The notes: generated by a model from the letters alone, not told the origin. Positions 13,101 through 25,882 are shown, counted from the first letter of the stretch. The stretch: DNA of 60,000 bases from Hydractinia symbiolongicarpus (GCF_029227915.1 NC_079880.1:25973501-26033500); one strand, 5' to 3'. Translations and numbers: made by a program.

Positions 13101-16100
13101 GACAGTATACATCATTACGTCACATGCATATTATATTATATACACATAAACACACACACCTGATAAAAACGTTCATAGCATGACCAGCACGTAACATCAT
13201 GATACTTTTACTGCAAGACATTGAAATAAAAACAGAGTATTGCATAGAAAGACTTTTGACATTCACCTTTCATAGATTTGCGCACCATATCTAAATTAGC
13301 TATTCTCTCACTTGCTCAAACATTCTTTTTTTAACCATTTACTAACCTTCAATACTAACGAAACAAAACAAAGCACTTCTTTTTTTATACAAGTTCTTTT
13401 TCTTAAATTCAAGTAAGAACAAATATTCGAAGAAGAGCAAAGTCACAGTATTGTCGAGTACCTCCATCAGAGCAAGAGGAGGGTAACAGTAAAGTAGGTA
13501 AGTTGATCTGCCACAGCTAACTGCACAAACTTGCATGCTTCCGAAATATTTAGTAACTTTGCACATGCACCTTTTCAGTAATGCATGACCATACTAGACA
13601 TTGACCTAACGAAAATATTATGATAATAGCACTTTAAATAACGTAACTTACATAATATGCACTTTACGTTAACACATTCCCTTTCACTGAAAATGAATGA
13701 ATTTTCACTGAAAATATATCGTTTTGTTATGTGAAAGAGTACTTGACGATGCATTTTTGTTATTTTTGTCTCTCACAAAATAATATGGATAACTTGTACT
13801 ACATCTTTTTAGTTTTTTCTTTACTGATGAACGATGGTAAAAGTTCAGTCTTAAAATGCAGTTAAAACTTAATCTTTTAAAAATATCTTATTAATGCAAT
13901 TTTCAATTGAACATCGGAACGTTGAAAGAATCTAAACCTGCATTTAAAACTTTGGTAAAAACTAATAATCTAATTTTCAGAAAAGTGTAAAAATACGTAT
14001 TTTTAAACTGTTTCGACTCGTTTTGCCCATAAATCCACTATTATATGGCCAAAAAAAAATTCACTTAACAAATGATTTCTGCAAGGGTCTATTGTTCTCT
14101 ATCTTTGTGCAAAAATCAGAAATAACTAATGATTCAATTCTGAGAAAAGCTGGTAACGAACGCACATAGTCATTTTATAGGATCTCACCTGTACCAGGTA
14201 GGTCTAAAAAAAGTTGACCTTGACCAAAATTAACTAACAAAATCAACTGACGACAGCCAATAAAACTATTACATTTGCCACAAAAGTATTTTCTTCCTTG
14301 TTGTCATGGAATTATTTTTATGCTAAAAATGACATTTTTAAAGTACAGCCAAAGGTCTCTAAATTGAAGTCTTAAAAAGTTTGTTTAGTGAAACACCAGT
14401 AATGCCCCCTTGTGTTAGAATTTCGATTTTTTTGCAAACAATGCCTGTAAATAAAAAAATCCAGCAACTTAAATGTTGAAATAATACCTGTCTCAATAGC
14501 ACTCAAAATGTCTTTTTTTGTTTCTTTTTGAACTGTGACAGCATATTTCTTAACCTTTTTTTAGATTTAGATGTAAGTCGGTTAAATCCACTGAGAAACT
14601 CTGGAAGAAAACGGAATTTTGTTGTTTCATCTACAGTAGCTGTAAAAAGTTGCGATGAATGTGATAAAACATTAAAGTCTGGTTTTTATTCAGAGGTTAG
14701 CTGGATGTTTAGTTTGTATTTTTGATGTTGTTGTTGTTGTTGCCAAACGAATTGCTCACATATTTGACCACGCAAAAACTGTGTCGTAGTTGCGGTAAAG
14801 CTGACTGCGGGCTGTAAAGTATTTTGCAGCTAATTTGATCCAGTGATAAGGTTGTGTAAATGTGGGTTAAAGCTTATTCGCTGCAGCCATATTAATAAGG
14901 AGAATTCATCTTTTATTTGTTATGCATAATAATAATAAAAATAAGCAGATATTGTATGCCTATTCTTGTTATTCATCAACTCACGTACGTAACATTAGGT
15001 TACGCCTTGTGAAATGTTGTCTTACTGAGAATGAATAAATCAACAAAAATGGGAATGCAATATCTGTTGTATTATATGCCTTAAAAAACTGTATGTGGAC
15101 TAAACACAACTTTTTCACTGTTGTTTTTTTAAATTTAGAAACTGAAAATGTGTTTGTAGAATTTTACAACATGCCTTAAACACTTTAAAATCTTTTCAAA
15201 TTGCTATTTAACCAGGCATAGCAATTAAATTTAATGCATGTCTAATATGTTAAATTTTCTGACGCAACGTCAATAACACTACTTTAACGTCAATATCCTA
15301 TATTAAATTAATTAAGCCATTACAGTGCACCTAAAATTTTAAGGCTAAATAACTTGGAAATGAGGTGGTGACGCCAATGATTTTTTACCGAGTGGGTAAC
15401 TAGGGATCACCTGAGACCAATTTGGGTTTCGGGATGAGTGGGTTCATGACTTCTAAAAATCTTCAAACCCTAATAACTCTGCAACCGTTTGTCAAAAGTA
15501 CACGATCCTATACATTTTCTTGATCAGCGTTTCAAGATCTATACAATGAAGGCAACAGGCATAAAAATTTCTAAAAAAGAATATTTGGTTTTTACGAGAC
15601 ATTGCTGACGTCAGCACTTATATCTCATTAACCATTCATCCAAAGCACATGATCATATACATTTTCGTGATTAGCAGTTTAAGCTCTGCACAATAAAGGC
15701 ACATGAAAACACGGTTCTAATTTTTTTTGTGGATGGGTTGCTGACGTCATCAAAATTCAAATGACGCTTCTTTTTCATTTTTATCCTGCCTATAGTGGAT
15801 TTTTCCACGGGCCTTATCAACTAGTTGATATATAATACTTATTGTATTTCAACCTTTCTGTCAACTTTTTTTTGTTTTGTTTTGGAATTTTAAACTCAGT
15901 AGTCCAACAACATTCAACTGTTCTGACAAGACATCAGACTGAATTTAATTTGAATTGTCTGACTGGTTTGAAAATATTTGCAGTTACTCAAAGACTAAAT
16001 ATTTTTATGTTTCAGCATAATGGGTTATCATATTGTAATGTTCCATGTTATACAAGTTTGTTCAGTTCCATGTTATCGCGTGCTGACGATTCTTCCACGT

Positions 16101-19100
16101 GTTCAACTTTATCCGAAGAACAAAAGCAATTCAGGTGTGTCTCAACCTCTCTTTGTTTTATTTTTCAATGTTGTTAGTTTACCCAGCAATCAAAGCCTTA
16201 CAGTAAACATTTTTAAGTTTTATTAACATATTCGAACTACTATGACTTTAAAAACAATTTATTTGTTACAAGGCGAAAGAATGTTCTGTAATTAAGTACC
16301 ACAATAACATATGCCTCCTATTAAAACCTCTTCTAATTATCCTAGCATTGAGAATTAAGGAATATGGCATGTGTATTTTTCAATAGGAAGACTTAAAAAT
16401 ATAAGTTACACAAGAAGTAATAAGTAAACGTTCTAAAAAAAAAGTGTAATAAAAGCGTTCTATTCAGGAAGGTCTGATATGACAAAATAATATGGATAGC
16501 TTGTACTACATCTTTTTAGTTTTTTTTGTAGAAGACAAAATAAAAAAATATAATAAATTACCCCATTCTTCTCTTCCCTTTAACATTTCCAGCTATTACT
16601 GACCCCCCTGTTTTTGTCACCCACTTCAATTATTTAACACCATAACTGTTGATCTATTGATTTAAAAGATTTACTCCTCTTCTTTCTCTACAACTAGGGT
16701 ACGCAAAATTATGCGGATTCTTAGTCCAGCTAAAATTTCCCAACACAGCCTTCATTGAAATTCAACCCTATAAACTGCTGTGATGAAGAAGAAATAAAAA
16801 ATATATTTTTATAAATGTGTTTTCCTTGTAATTAACACAGTTTTAACTGAATTACTTTGTAGAGGAAGTTTAATACCCAAACTGAGAACTTATAATGCAT
16901 ATTATGGAGACAAACCATGTCAAATATCTTGCAAAGAGGTTAGTCGAACTTTTGCTTTCTCATTTTTGCTGCATGCAGTCCTTGACAATAAATTTTATTT
17001 AAAATTGGATGAAAGAGCAAGCCATTTTATTAAGTGCTATAATAATGAAGTAGAATAATAAAAAATAGTATCTTATTAAATCAGTGACCATTTTATGCCA
17101 CTAACCCTGTAAGGTCTATTGACTTGCATTGTCTAGTAAGCATAATATTGCAGTTGACTTTTTGATGAGTTAAATCTTCTATCCCCATGAGAGAAGTTGG
17201 AATTTCGTGGACTATGTTATCAGAAAGACAGTTAAAGATATTTTCCTCCATAGCCAACAAGAAAGACTATTTTGCACAACTAGCTTTTTCAAGGAAATGG
17301 AAGAAAGGGGATGAAACATAGTTTCTAAATCACAAACTTTAGCAATGGTGTAAGGTACAAACCTATTTGTAAGGACCATGGCATTCATGTTAAACCAAAA
17401 TAGACGAAACATTAAAATTTTACATTAAAATCTAAAATGTAGTTTGTTGTAGCCCATTTCAAGGAGAGACTGATATTTTTGATTTCCACCTGTGTCTGTT
17501 TTTAGATGAACGATAAATTTGTATTAGAAGGAATCATTAAAGTGTACTGGGGTCTTCACTCTCCAGTCACGTTAACCGATAGCGATGTGTCGCATTATTG
17601 GCAACACTTCCATCCCGACGATGGCAACAAAAGAAACGAAAATTCAGAAAACGTACCTCCAAATACAGAAAAAACGAAAAAGGTAGGATTTTTGTGTATC
17701 TTTGTTTGTGTCATTGTTAAAAATCAGAAACTTCACACGAAAAAGTGGGTTGTTAGTTTTCTTTAACACATGGAATGTTCCAGACAGTTATGAACTGTTC
17801 TGTTATCCAATTTCCACATTAGGAATTTTTTTATCTTTTTTTTTTTATATTTTTAATAAATTTTGTGCCTCAAAAACGCCTAATGGGGATTATATAGATA
17901 CTGATTGGTGACACTACCAGAGTGTCCATTTTGTCACGGGTGTAAAGTGGCAAGAATTTTCAGGAGTTTTCAAAGTATTAGAGATATTAGGAATTTCATT
18001 GATATTTTAAATGTCAGAAAATGTCAGGTTTAATTGATCAATGAGAATTTTTTTTTTTTTTGCGAAATTGGCAACTGATTTTGAATGACCTGTTTCTTCA
18101 ATGTGCTTTTTGATAAATACGCATTCTTGTATTATTCAGTAAATGTGAAGTTTTCGGCGAAAATAGTTAGGAAATTAGTGAAATTTAGTCCAAGTCTCAT
18201 AAAGATAAGTAGTTTGTATTTAGTGGCATCATGTTCGTGTATAATTAACTTAATTTTCTTGTCCTCTCTTGCAGCCTTCTCTCTCTGCTATACGTCGTGC
18301 GAGAAACGCTCTCCAAGGAAACCAAAATAAATACAAGTACAAGAGAAAGGAAAGTGGAGAAGGACCAAGAAAACGATCTGGTTGTGTTGCTTGTAATCAC
18401 GAATCTCTCAACGGCTTCGAGGTTTGTACGCTTGTTTTCTTTCAACTTCGTACCCAGCATACCTAAGGTATTTAACGCGCTTTATGTATTGAGAACATTT
18501 ATTGATAAACCGTCGAAGTATTGACTCTACAGCCAAAACCAAGTTAGCTTTTTTGCTTCCTGTTTCCTTCTCTGTATTTTCTCTTTCAAACTTTGTTTTG
18601 TTTCTTTTTGACTTGAGCGCTGATCTTTCGTTGTCTGATTGTGATTACGCGTATTTTTTTATAAGTAACTGCATTAAAACCTGCAAGATTACTAAGCATC
18701 TTTAGTATAAAGAGCATTGGACATAAGCAGGCTTACAAATACATACCGAACCAAAGGTAAATTGGACTCAAAGGTCCTGTCTCCCCAAAAACAATCGTTT
18801 ATAAACGAAAAAACAATTTTAGTAACTCTCAAAATTTGAGTTTCTCTGAATTTTTAATAGTCTAGTCTTTGAGACTGTTTGAATTTCTTCTAAGCAACTT
18901 TACTGTTGATTTTAAGGCTTTTTTTAGCGATTGAAGTGCCGGGTGGAAAGTCAAGTTACTCATAAAAAATACTTGTAGCGCTATTATACGACCAGCTCTT
19001 GAAAATAGGCTTCTTCTGTACTTGTTTTTGTTAGCGGATAAATACTAGTTTTATATACCTGTTACCTTGTATTTAGGGAAATTCAACATTTGTACCTCCG

Positions 19101-22023
19101 TATGGAACTCCGACCACGTTGAGAATTACGAACCACGTGACAGCACCTCTAGTGATCGATATGTTGCTTAAAAAGTTTCAAGTAAGTTTTTATTGGAAAT
19201 GCGCGTCATACTTCTTTTTTTGTTAAGAATGCGCGTCATACTTTGTTTTTTTTGGTGAGAATGCGTGTAAAACTGGTGAAGCACTCACATATGTTTCTAC
19301 AAAAACATTTACACGGGAATATAAAGCTCTGTTCCCACTATGTCTCTAACTGGCGTTGTTAATCTTGCTGTGTATGATTTTTAAGCGCCTCCTGGGCGTA
19401 GTGTGAACGTAAAATGTACCTGTGGCGCGAGTTAAACGCTCGTTACGGGCCACTTAAACGCCTGTTAGGCGCCAGTTTTGATAAATTTTTAGCCTGATAA
19501 TCGGCGTTTATGTAGGGATCAAAGATAGCCGACATATTTTTGCATGTTTTCTTCATGCATTATGTAGGGACATAAAAGAAAGGTGTCTTCTATTCAACCT
19601 TTTAATGCTACCAAATTTGATTCACATATGAAAAATAAACATCTAGTGAAGACTTTTACGTCGAATTTTTATGCTTTTTACCTTTGAATTTAGTCGCACC
19701 TTGTGTCAAACTTTTTCTTATCTGTTGGAAACATTCGTTGGCTGTTCCTTGGTGTCGTTTTTGCGTACGACATCTTTGATAAGCGTAAATTTTACTTTTC
19801 TGAAACCTTGTCCCCAGGACTTGTTGGACTTTTTATATTTGGACGTTTGTTCAGGCTGTCTCAATATAAAAAGCCTAACAAGACCTAGGCACGAGGTTGA
19901 CTTTTCCGTATAGCGTCAAGATATATCAGCACTATTGTTTCACACTGCGCTACCCTTTTATATTCCTTATATGACTTAACTCTACGGTCTATGCAAGCAT
20001 AAATGTTACCCGTTTTTTTACTTTCATTAGATAAAAGACAATCGAAAGCGATTTTCTCTCTTTACAGTGTATGAGAGTGGAGGTACGTGCCCAATATATT
20101 AAAAAATGTAGCCATTTTAGAATAAAACTTAAAAATAAGAATCAATTAAAATGCTATTGTTATTTTTTCAGGTCAACGTCGAATGATTAATGACAGTTAC
20201 CCTCTTCTGACGCGTCTTAGTCTTGGCCCATGCGAGGTAATTTTATATGCTTTCATAAGAATAACAGGCTTTATTGGTCAGCTTTTCTCTGTCGCGACAA
20301 AAAAACAACAATCTTATCTAACGAAATCTTTCGGTCAGCAATCTAAAAGTGTTTTGTCGGAAAATCGATAAGCTCAAATTTCACTATAACCTGATTTTGC
20401 CCGATCAAGTTCATATACTTATATTCTGAAACACTGTTGTTAGAACTTTGCAAGTGACCAAAATTTTAAGCATGTTTCTCCGTCTTCTTTAATGAACAGC
20501 ATTTGTGTGCGGATCGCTACTTGCGTTACCATTTTTCGTGACAGATCAACAGACGTATACAGGTATTATTAAAGAGATTTTTGTAACCCATGTGTGACAT
20601 CGACTTCTTTTCTTCGTAGGATGTAGCGAAAATATTTATTATGGATCGAGCTGATCAAATGGATATTCCTCTTGAAGTATGTTTCTGCTTACGGAGTCAA
20701 TATGTCACCCCGCAATCCTTTTTTTGCAGTTGTTTACACCGTTGACTTAACAATCTGTTAAATGACCAGAAAATACCAAGAGAACTAATTTTTTTGCAAT
20801 TTCGCGATTTTCTGAATCGATTTTTGAAAAAATTGCTTTAAATTTTCGAAAACTTTAAATTATGAAATTTTAATATCGTTAGTTTTAACTTGCTACGATT
20901 TGTAGTATTAAAAGGAGATAGTTGCGTCAATTTTTCTTCTAGGTGTATAAGGATAGGGGTGGGAAGATGTAAAATGTATGTAGTTTATTCCCTTCAAAGA
21001 AATTAATTCCCGCGAAAAATCTGTGAATATGTGATTCGCCAAAATTTCTTCTGGCGAAAATTAATTCTGTTAAGACAAAAAACTTTCAGACTTAGGGATT
21101 TGGTTTTGCCTTGAGAATCAATCAATAAAATCCATTCATCTTTCGCTTTACTTTCAGTGTAAACAATTTTCTAATTGCAAAAACTCGCGTACATTACTTT
21201 TCTTTAATTTGAAAGTAAGATAGAAAGGCTTGTCTCTTAGCCTTTGATTTGTGAAAAAAATTTTGGTGCTTGACTAAAGGTAAAAAACTTTACTAGTAGC
21301 TTAACTTTGATTGACGCCTTGAATTTAATTGACACCTTGACCGCCTATGGCATCATTTGTTTTCTAAAAACGACTATTGCTTCTTCTCTGTAAACTGTCT
21401 TCCTCTCTCTACAGGTAGCGCAATATATCAACTTTTCAACGCAAGTTTTAGAAACTTTCGTTCAAAAGTTTCACGAAGAGGAAGAACGCGAGATAGAAAG
21501 AATCAAAGAAAAGTAAACAGTTTTGTTTGCATGTGTATATGTTCCTTCTTTCATATAGACTTATATATGCATCCGTATGTGTTTTATTTCTCGTAGATAT
21601 ATGCTGGTATATTATACGTGATTATTTTGCTCATATACATGTTTTATATCTCCTCGATATATGCTTCGTCGATATGTTCTTTTTTCTCCCGATATATGCT
21701 TTTTCTTGTTTTTGTCTATGTGTGCTTATGTGATGTCTTCATCTATATATACTTTTATATATGCTACATAATTTTCTTGTTAATGTATATATGTTCTTTC
21801 TTCTCGATATATGCTATTGCGATACGTTATTTTCTTTTTCAGTTGTGTAGTTCTTTTTTCTCGATATATACTGTTTGTTATTGTTTTTGCTATATATCCT
21901 CATACTTTTTTACTTCCCATTATAAAATATATACGATATTTTAGATATCAAGACTACAAAGAGATGATTCTAAAGAGAATGGAAGAATATGAAAGAAATA
22001 ACAGATTCCCAAAAGAAGAATGA
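10130..22023 (+). CDS. RASSF2/4/6-like: Ras association domain family protein, RASSF2/4/6 type, with half-LIM, RA and SARAH domains
   Basis: Fifteen phase-consistent coding exons encode 523 aa: 10130-10290, 11919-12037, 12484-12585, 13414-13497, 14565-14695, 16016-16134, 16863-16938, 17506-17682, 18275-18421, 19077-19181, 20031-20082, 20172-20236, 20620-20676, 21415-21512, 21945-22023. The N-terminus is basic and Ser-rich. Residues 185-211 (CDEC, then HNGLSYCNVPCY) match the second zinc finger of a CRIP-type LIM domain; no first finger is visible. Residues about 245-285 (KLRTYNAYYG, then EGIIKVYWGLHSP) match the conserved block of RASSF2/4/6. The RA domain spans about 373-465 (TPTTLRITN, LSLGPCEDVAKIFIMD). 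The SARAH helix spans about 466-512 (AQYINFSTQVLETFVQKF, then EEEEREIERIK). RASSF proteins bind Ras-type GTPases through RA and Hippo/MST kinases through SARAH; that function is inferred from the family. Exon 1 begins after an acceptor at 10116, so an upstream untranslated exon exists. AATAAA follows 13 nt after the stop. Confidence 0.9.
13775..13819 (+). repeat. Dispersed 46-bp repeat, copy A (RASSF intron 4)
   Basis: Starts ACAAAATAATATGGATA and ends CATCTTTTTAGTTTTTT. It is nearly identical, with one clear substitution, to 16482-16527 in intron 6 of the same gene. The flanks differ. Confidence 0.7.
14726..14741 (+). repeat. Short GTT microsatellite
   Basis: A run of TTG/GTT triplets in RASSF intron 5, just after the half-LIM exon. 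Confidence 0.7.
15330..15840. mobile_element. Probable dispersed repeat in RASSF intron 5 with two internal ~130-bp units
   Basis: Two imperfect units follow each other. Both contain a phrase like CGATC-TATACATTTTCTTGAT, then CACAATAAAGGCA/ACAATGAAGGCAA, and both end in TTGCTGACGTCA. The right end carries GTGGATTTTTCCACGGGCC and an ACTAGTTGA palindrome, a hairpin like those at 36.98 kb and 55.3-55.5 kb. I take it as a non-autonomous mobile element; its class is uncertain. Confidence 0.5.
16482..16527 (+). repeat. Dispersed 46-bp repeat, copy B (RASSF intron 6)
   Basis: Direct-orientation partner of the copy at 13775-13819. About 2.7 kb separates the two, and neither is in an exon. Confidence 0.7.
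19198..19264 (+). repeat. Two tandem copies of a ~33-bp unit
   Basis: ATGCGCGTCATACTT occurs twice, each followed by a T-run and GTTAAGA/GGTGAGA, with a third partial start. It lies in RASSF intron 10. Confidence 0.6.
19331..19408. repeat. Short inverted-repeat element (~78 bp)
   Basis: The left end GTTCCCACTA and right end TAGTGTGAAC are inverted copies with one mismatch. The same theme recurs at 51249-51344 (GTTCACACTG and CAGTGGGAAC), so both may be tiny MITE-like remnants of one family. Confidence 0.4.
21527..21925 (+). repeat. Degenerate TATATGC-rich repeat filling RASSF intron 14
   Basis: CTCGATATATGCT-like words recur with T-rich spacers across nearly the whole intron between the two SARAH exons. 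The strong pyrimidine bias produces several spurious hydrophobic reading frames. Confidence 0.6.
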
Positions 22024-22035
22024 CATGTCTTCAAT

Positions 22036-22041
22036 AATAAA
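22036..22041 (+). terminator. Poly(A) signal of the RASSF gene
   Basis: AATAAA 13 nt after the stop codon at 22021-22023. It is the first signal downstream; usage is not tested. Confidence 0.5.
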
Positions 22042-23256
22042 AGCATTGCCCGTTGTAGTAAAAGATAGACGCTGGAACAAGGCCGTTCTCCTTAAATTAT
22101 CCGAGGGTTGACGGCCGAGAGCAATTAAAGTCAGTTAATGGATTTGAGATTATAAATAGAAACCAGCCTGACGTCATATTAGCAAGTTATTTAACCTGGT
22201 TGTCACTTGCAGACCTTATCTCGCATTTAGTGCGAATTCACGAAAAAAAAGCGAAAGTTTCTTAAAAAGAGAGTTTATCAAACAGTTTTATACTTTAAGA
22301 CAGATCTACTATATCTTCTATTTTTATATTTTATAAAAACTTATTGTTAAAGGAGAACCAGACTTCAAAAGAAGAATGAATATTATTATTATTTAAAAAC
22401 AAACGACTTGCTATGGTGTAATTATTTTACGCTTGTGTGGATCTACCTTGCGATTATGAGTCGAATTTGACTAAATCTTTTGATTTTTTAAAGGCGATTT
22501 TAACGCAAGGTTTAAATCAGCAAAATACAACTTAACAAATGGTAGATATATATATATATAGATATATATATAACAAATCTACAGGTCTAAGAGATGGTTT
22601 TTATTAACTAAATTTTCTACATCAACTTTTGCGAAACTTATTTTTACGATTTTAAACCATATTCCCAAAATTATAAATTCCACATTGACCATATAACCAG
22701 AATATATCTTCGCTACTGTTGTTGAGTTCTGAGTTCTTGTACCTTCTGTTCTTCTGTTCCAAATTTGGTGGTTGAGTTAAGCATTTGCATTTATATCTAC
22801 CATTTTAGTTTTAGTTTGTGTGTTCACTTGGATTAGGTTTTTCGAACTTAGTTAGCCATAATAACATAATATTGTGTATAAAGTAGTCCTTGTATATATT
22901 TAACGTTTCGAAAAACAAAATTATTTTTATGTCTGGAAAATTTTACAAGATGTTGTAGCGATGATTTTTTTATGTTTATTTTCACATGTAGGGAAAACCG
23001 ACGGTCTTAGATTTCATTTTTGTTTGCTTCCATACGTAAACATTTTAAATGAATAAATAGAGGTTAAAGTTTATATTGTGATGTAAAACTATACCATAAA
23101 ATAAATTATTTTACTATGTTTTATATATCCTTCTTTTCTGTCAAATATTTTCCTTTCCACAAAAAAATCACTTCTGACAGTGCGGCTGTCAATCTGAAAA
23201 ACTTGGAGAAGGGTTGGGGAATTTTAAAACTGAGTTGAAAAGTCGGGGGTTTTAGT
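22042..23256. other. Intergenic region after RASSF
   Basis: No gene seen. It contains a TA/GATA simple repeat near 22545-22575 and is otherwise AT-rich. Confidence 0.5.
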
Positions 23257-24318
23257 CAACCTCGTCCGCAGGACTTTTGTGTCTCTCATCGCCGTGCGCT
23301 TATTCCTCGCCGTCCGACATGCAAAAAGAGACGAAAGGTCCTGCGATGGAGGTCAGGGTTTATTAAATTTCTCAAAAAGTAAGGTAAAACTTATGGAATT
23401 TTCTTGTATAAAATTCTAATTCAAACTCTTTCCCAGGGCATTTTCCTTGTTGATGAAATTGATAGAGAGTATTCCGATATAACGGCTCTGGGGACTAGAT
23501 TGATTTTAAACTTGCTGATTTTGAACTTGAATAATTTTGTGAGAATTTTGTTTTTGTAATAAGTAATTTGCATAAAAAAATTACGAAAATTTCCCTTTGC
23601 TAGGGGAATGAAATCTGAGATAATTTTTACTACAAAATATTACAAAAGCATTACGTCTTGTCCGCCCAAGTAACCCTCATGTTTATTTCATTCTTAAAGA
23701 TTCGCGACACTTGGACTACTTTCATACTACTAATAGATATACCTGAGTTCACTCAAACAAGAAAATAACACTTGTGTTCTGTTAATGTCTTGCACGGTTG
23801 CTACTTGTCTGAGAAAGGGCTTAAAAGAAACTGTTTTTATGTTTAGTTCGAAGAAAAGCTGGAAAAATTACTACTTTTACAGTTGTGGGTCACTAAAGGG
23901 GGATTTTCACGAATTGTATCTGAGCATGCGCAGTTTTGTTTGTTTTGATTTTGCATCGAAATATTCGCTTCGCTGAAAAGTAGGAAACAGTCCCTATTTT
24001 TTAGCGGCCAAAGGTTTCGCTGCTAGTTTTTGACCAATCAGAACGCGGTTAACTAATGTAAACAATGAATTTGGCACCTTTTTTTTGTCGTGAAAATTAC
24101 AAAGCGAATTCGCCATCGAATTTGCCGTTTCGCTTCGTGAAAATCCCCCTTAATATTTTGGTAAGTAAAAAACGGTACACTTGGAGGTCTTGCATCGCGA
24201 CCACCGTCCCAATGTCAACAGGAGATAAAAGAGAGGACGAGGCAAGCTCGACTGCAGTAGAACTATCAGAAAGCGCAGTAGCGCCTTTGAGGAGCCAATA
24301 GTCCTGGGGACGAGGTTG
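23257..24318. mobile_element. 1.06-kb terminal-inverted-repeat element, hosting a nested MITE
   Basis: The left end CAACCTCGTCCGCAGGAC and right end GTCCTGGGGACGAGGTTG are inverted copies of 18 bp with one mismatch. AGT lies directly outside both ends, a possible 3-bp target duplication. The interior has no transposase frame, so it is non-autonomous or the inverted pair is an assembly of two fragments. Words like CTCGTCCCCAG recur at 45.9 and 47.0 kb. Confidence 0.6.
23897..24150. mobile_element. 254-bp MITE with perfect 17-bp inverted ends and TAA flanks
   Basis: Ends are AGGGGGATTTTCACGAA and its exact reverse complement, flanked on both sides by TAA (23894-23896 and 24151-24153). It lies wholly inside the 23257-24318 element. 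The perfect ends suggest a recent insertion. TAA duplication is compatible with PIF/Harbinger. Its interior includes a CCAATCAGAACGCG word. Confidence 0.85.
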
Positions 24319-24597
24319 AGTACGAGGCTATCCTTATGCGGTCCCTTATCTTTCTATCGGAGACCGTGTTAATGTTATCATAATGGCAGACGTTAGCTGT
24401 GTAGCGTTGGATATGCTTGATTTTTTATGGATTGCCTTTTTATATTTGATCAGGTGTCAACTTGTTCGTCTTTAATATATGCTTTTAAAATTCAACAGAC
24501 AGTAAAGCATTCGATGCACGCATAAGACGTCAAATATTTCTGCAGCTTAAAATGAAAGCTTCAGCCGATCCTTCCTTCTCGTCTTGTCTTGCGTTGG

Positions 24598-24627
24598 TTA
24601 GCTAGCTATAGCTAGCTAGCTAGCTCT
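24598..24627 (+). repeat. GCTA microsatellite
   Basis: About 30 bp of TAGC/GCTA units, self-complementary. Confidence 0.8.
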
Positions 24628-24760
24628 TAAGTTAGTCCAGACCAAGCATATTTTTTTTTTGCCACTGGGAAATCAGAATAGTTAAGGTTTAGAAACTAAA
24701 TTTTGATATCCTTTAAGAAAGCTTGTAGTTAACTATAAGCTACATTGGTAGATATAGCAG

Positions 24761-25089
24761 GGGGCCTTTGAAAATTTTTTTCGGGCTCTGTTAGCTGGAT
24801 ATCACCGCTAAGGGGGGGAGGGGGTCTCAAATTTGAAAAAAAAATCTGCTAGGGAATGAGAAATTTTAAAAATTTGTTTGTGGCCTGAAAATTTTTCATC
24901 GTTCGTGAGCATAATTCCTCTTCTCATCAATTCTGATAACTTTTATCTTCAAAACACGCCCTGAGCCTTCCAAGATTTATCTGAATGTGTGTATTTCACG
25001 GATGGAAATCCGCTAAAAGAGGGGGGAGGGGTTTGAATCTTAGCGGCGATATTCTGCTAACGAGACCCGATAAAATTTTCGAAGGCCCC
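24761..25089 (-). mobile_element. MITE copy 2, 329 bp, inverted relative to copy 1
   Basis: Read in reverse complement it aligns end to end with 1482-1813, including the CCCCTCCCC/GGGGGAGGGG blocks and GTTAGC-GGATATC-CCGCTAAG. It is flanked by CAG on the left and TAG on the right, close to a TNA target site. It is non-coding. Confidence 0.78.
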
Positions 25090-25097
25090 TAGATACA

Positions 25098-25879
25098 CAG
25101 TACCGCACTTTTCCTCGATCGGGGATAATCACCTGATTGGGCGAGTCGGCGGCGGACGCTAACTTTTTAATACCCGATCATATGAGTGGCACTTTGTAGC
25201 TTGTAATAAGTGAATCGAGTGACTCTCCCCCAATCAATGTTACGACATAGTTCACGTTATTGGCCTATTTTTCTACATTATAAATGGGTTCGCCTGCTCA
25301 GAGTTATTTTATATATGTGAAGCCATTACACCAATAACATGGTTTCTTATGTCTCTAGCTAGGTAGCGCTATAGGGTATCAATCATTATTTCTTTCACAA
25401 ATATATTTTTACATTAGTTTTTTGCTTTGGCTAGCCTAATTAATCTTATTTGTCACCTAAGCCGTTTGTCACCTAGCTGTTTTGGTGTATACTGTAAGTA
25501 TGCAGTAGCTGTCATCTGTACACGTAATAAAAGACTCAAATATACTTATTATTCACAAGCTAGCTACCCTTGCTTGGTTCAGGACATCAAAACCATGTTG
25601 TTGATCCAACGAAAATAAACATTAATAGCACCAGAACAGCATGGTGAATATTTTTTTTAATTGGTGAATCGGCGCAAAATACGCATGTCACTTCATATAA
25701 ACAAAATTGGCCCGCACTTTTGTCCAGCGGCTTGCCCCTTTACAAAAAAATTTTTTTCACAAAAAGTACTCACCCGATCCGGGTAAGTCTCAACTAATTT
25801 GGAAGTTGCGGACTCCCCTGATCGGGTAATTACCCCTGATCGGGGGAGACACACCCGATCGGGGAAAAGTGCCGTACTG
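25098..25879. mobile_element. 782-bp TIR element A (CAGTACCGCACTTTTCC ends)
   Basis: The left end CAGTACCGCACTTTTCC and the reverse complement of the right end, CAGTACGGCACTTTTCC, form the terminal inverted repeat, which continues into GATCGGG. Repeated GATCGGG words fill the right subterminal region. No transposase is encoded. ATACA lies next to both ends, but the right copy overlaps the neighbouring element, so the target duplication is unsettled. Confidence 0.75.
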
Positions 25880-25882
25880 ATA

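Noticed and set aside
21357-21944. Several overlapping Tyr/Phe/Ile-rich frames
   Set aside because: They translate the TATATGC-rich repeat of RASSF intron 14 and overlap the true SARAH exon in a wrong frame.
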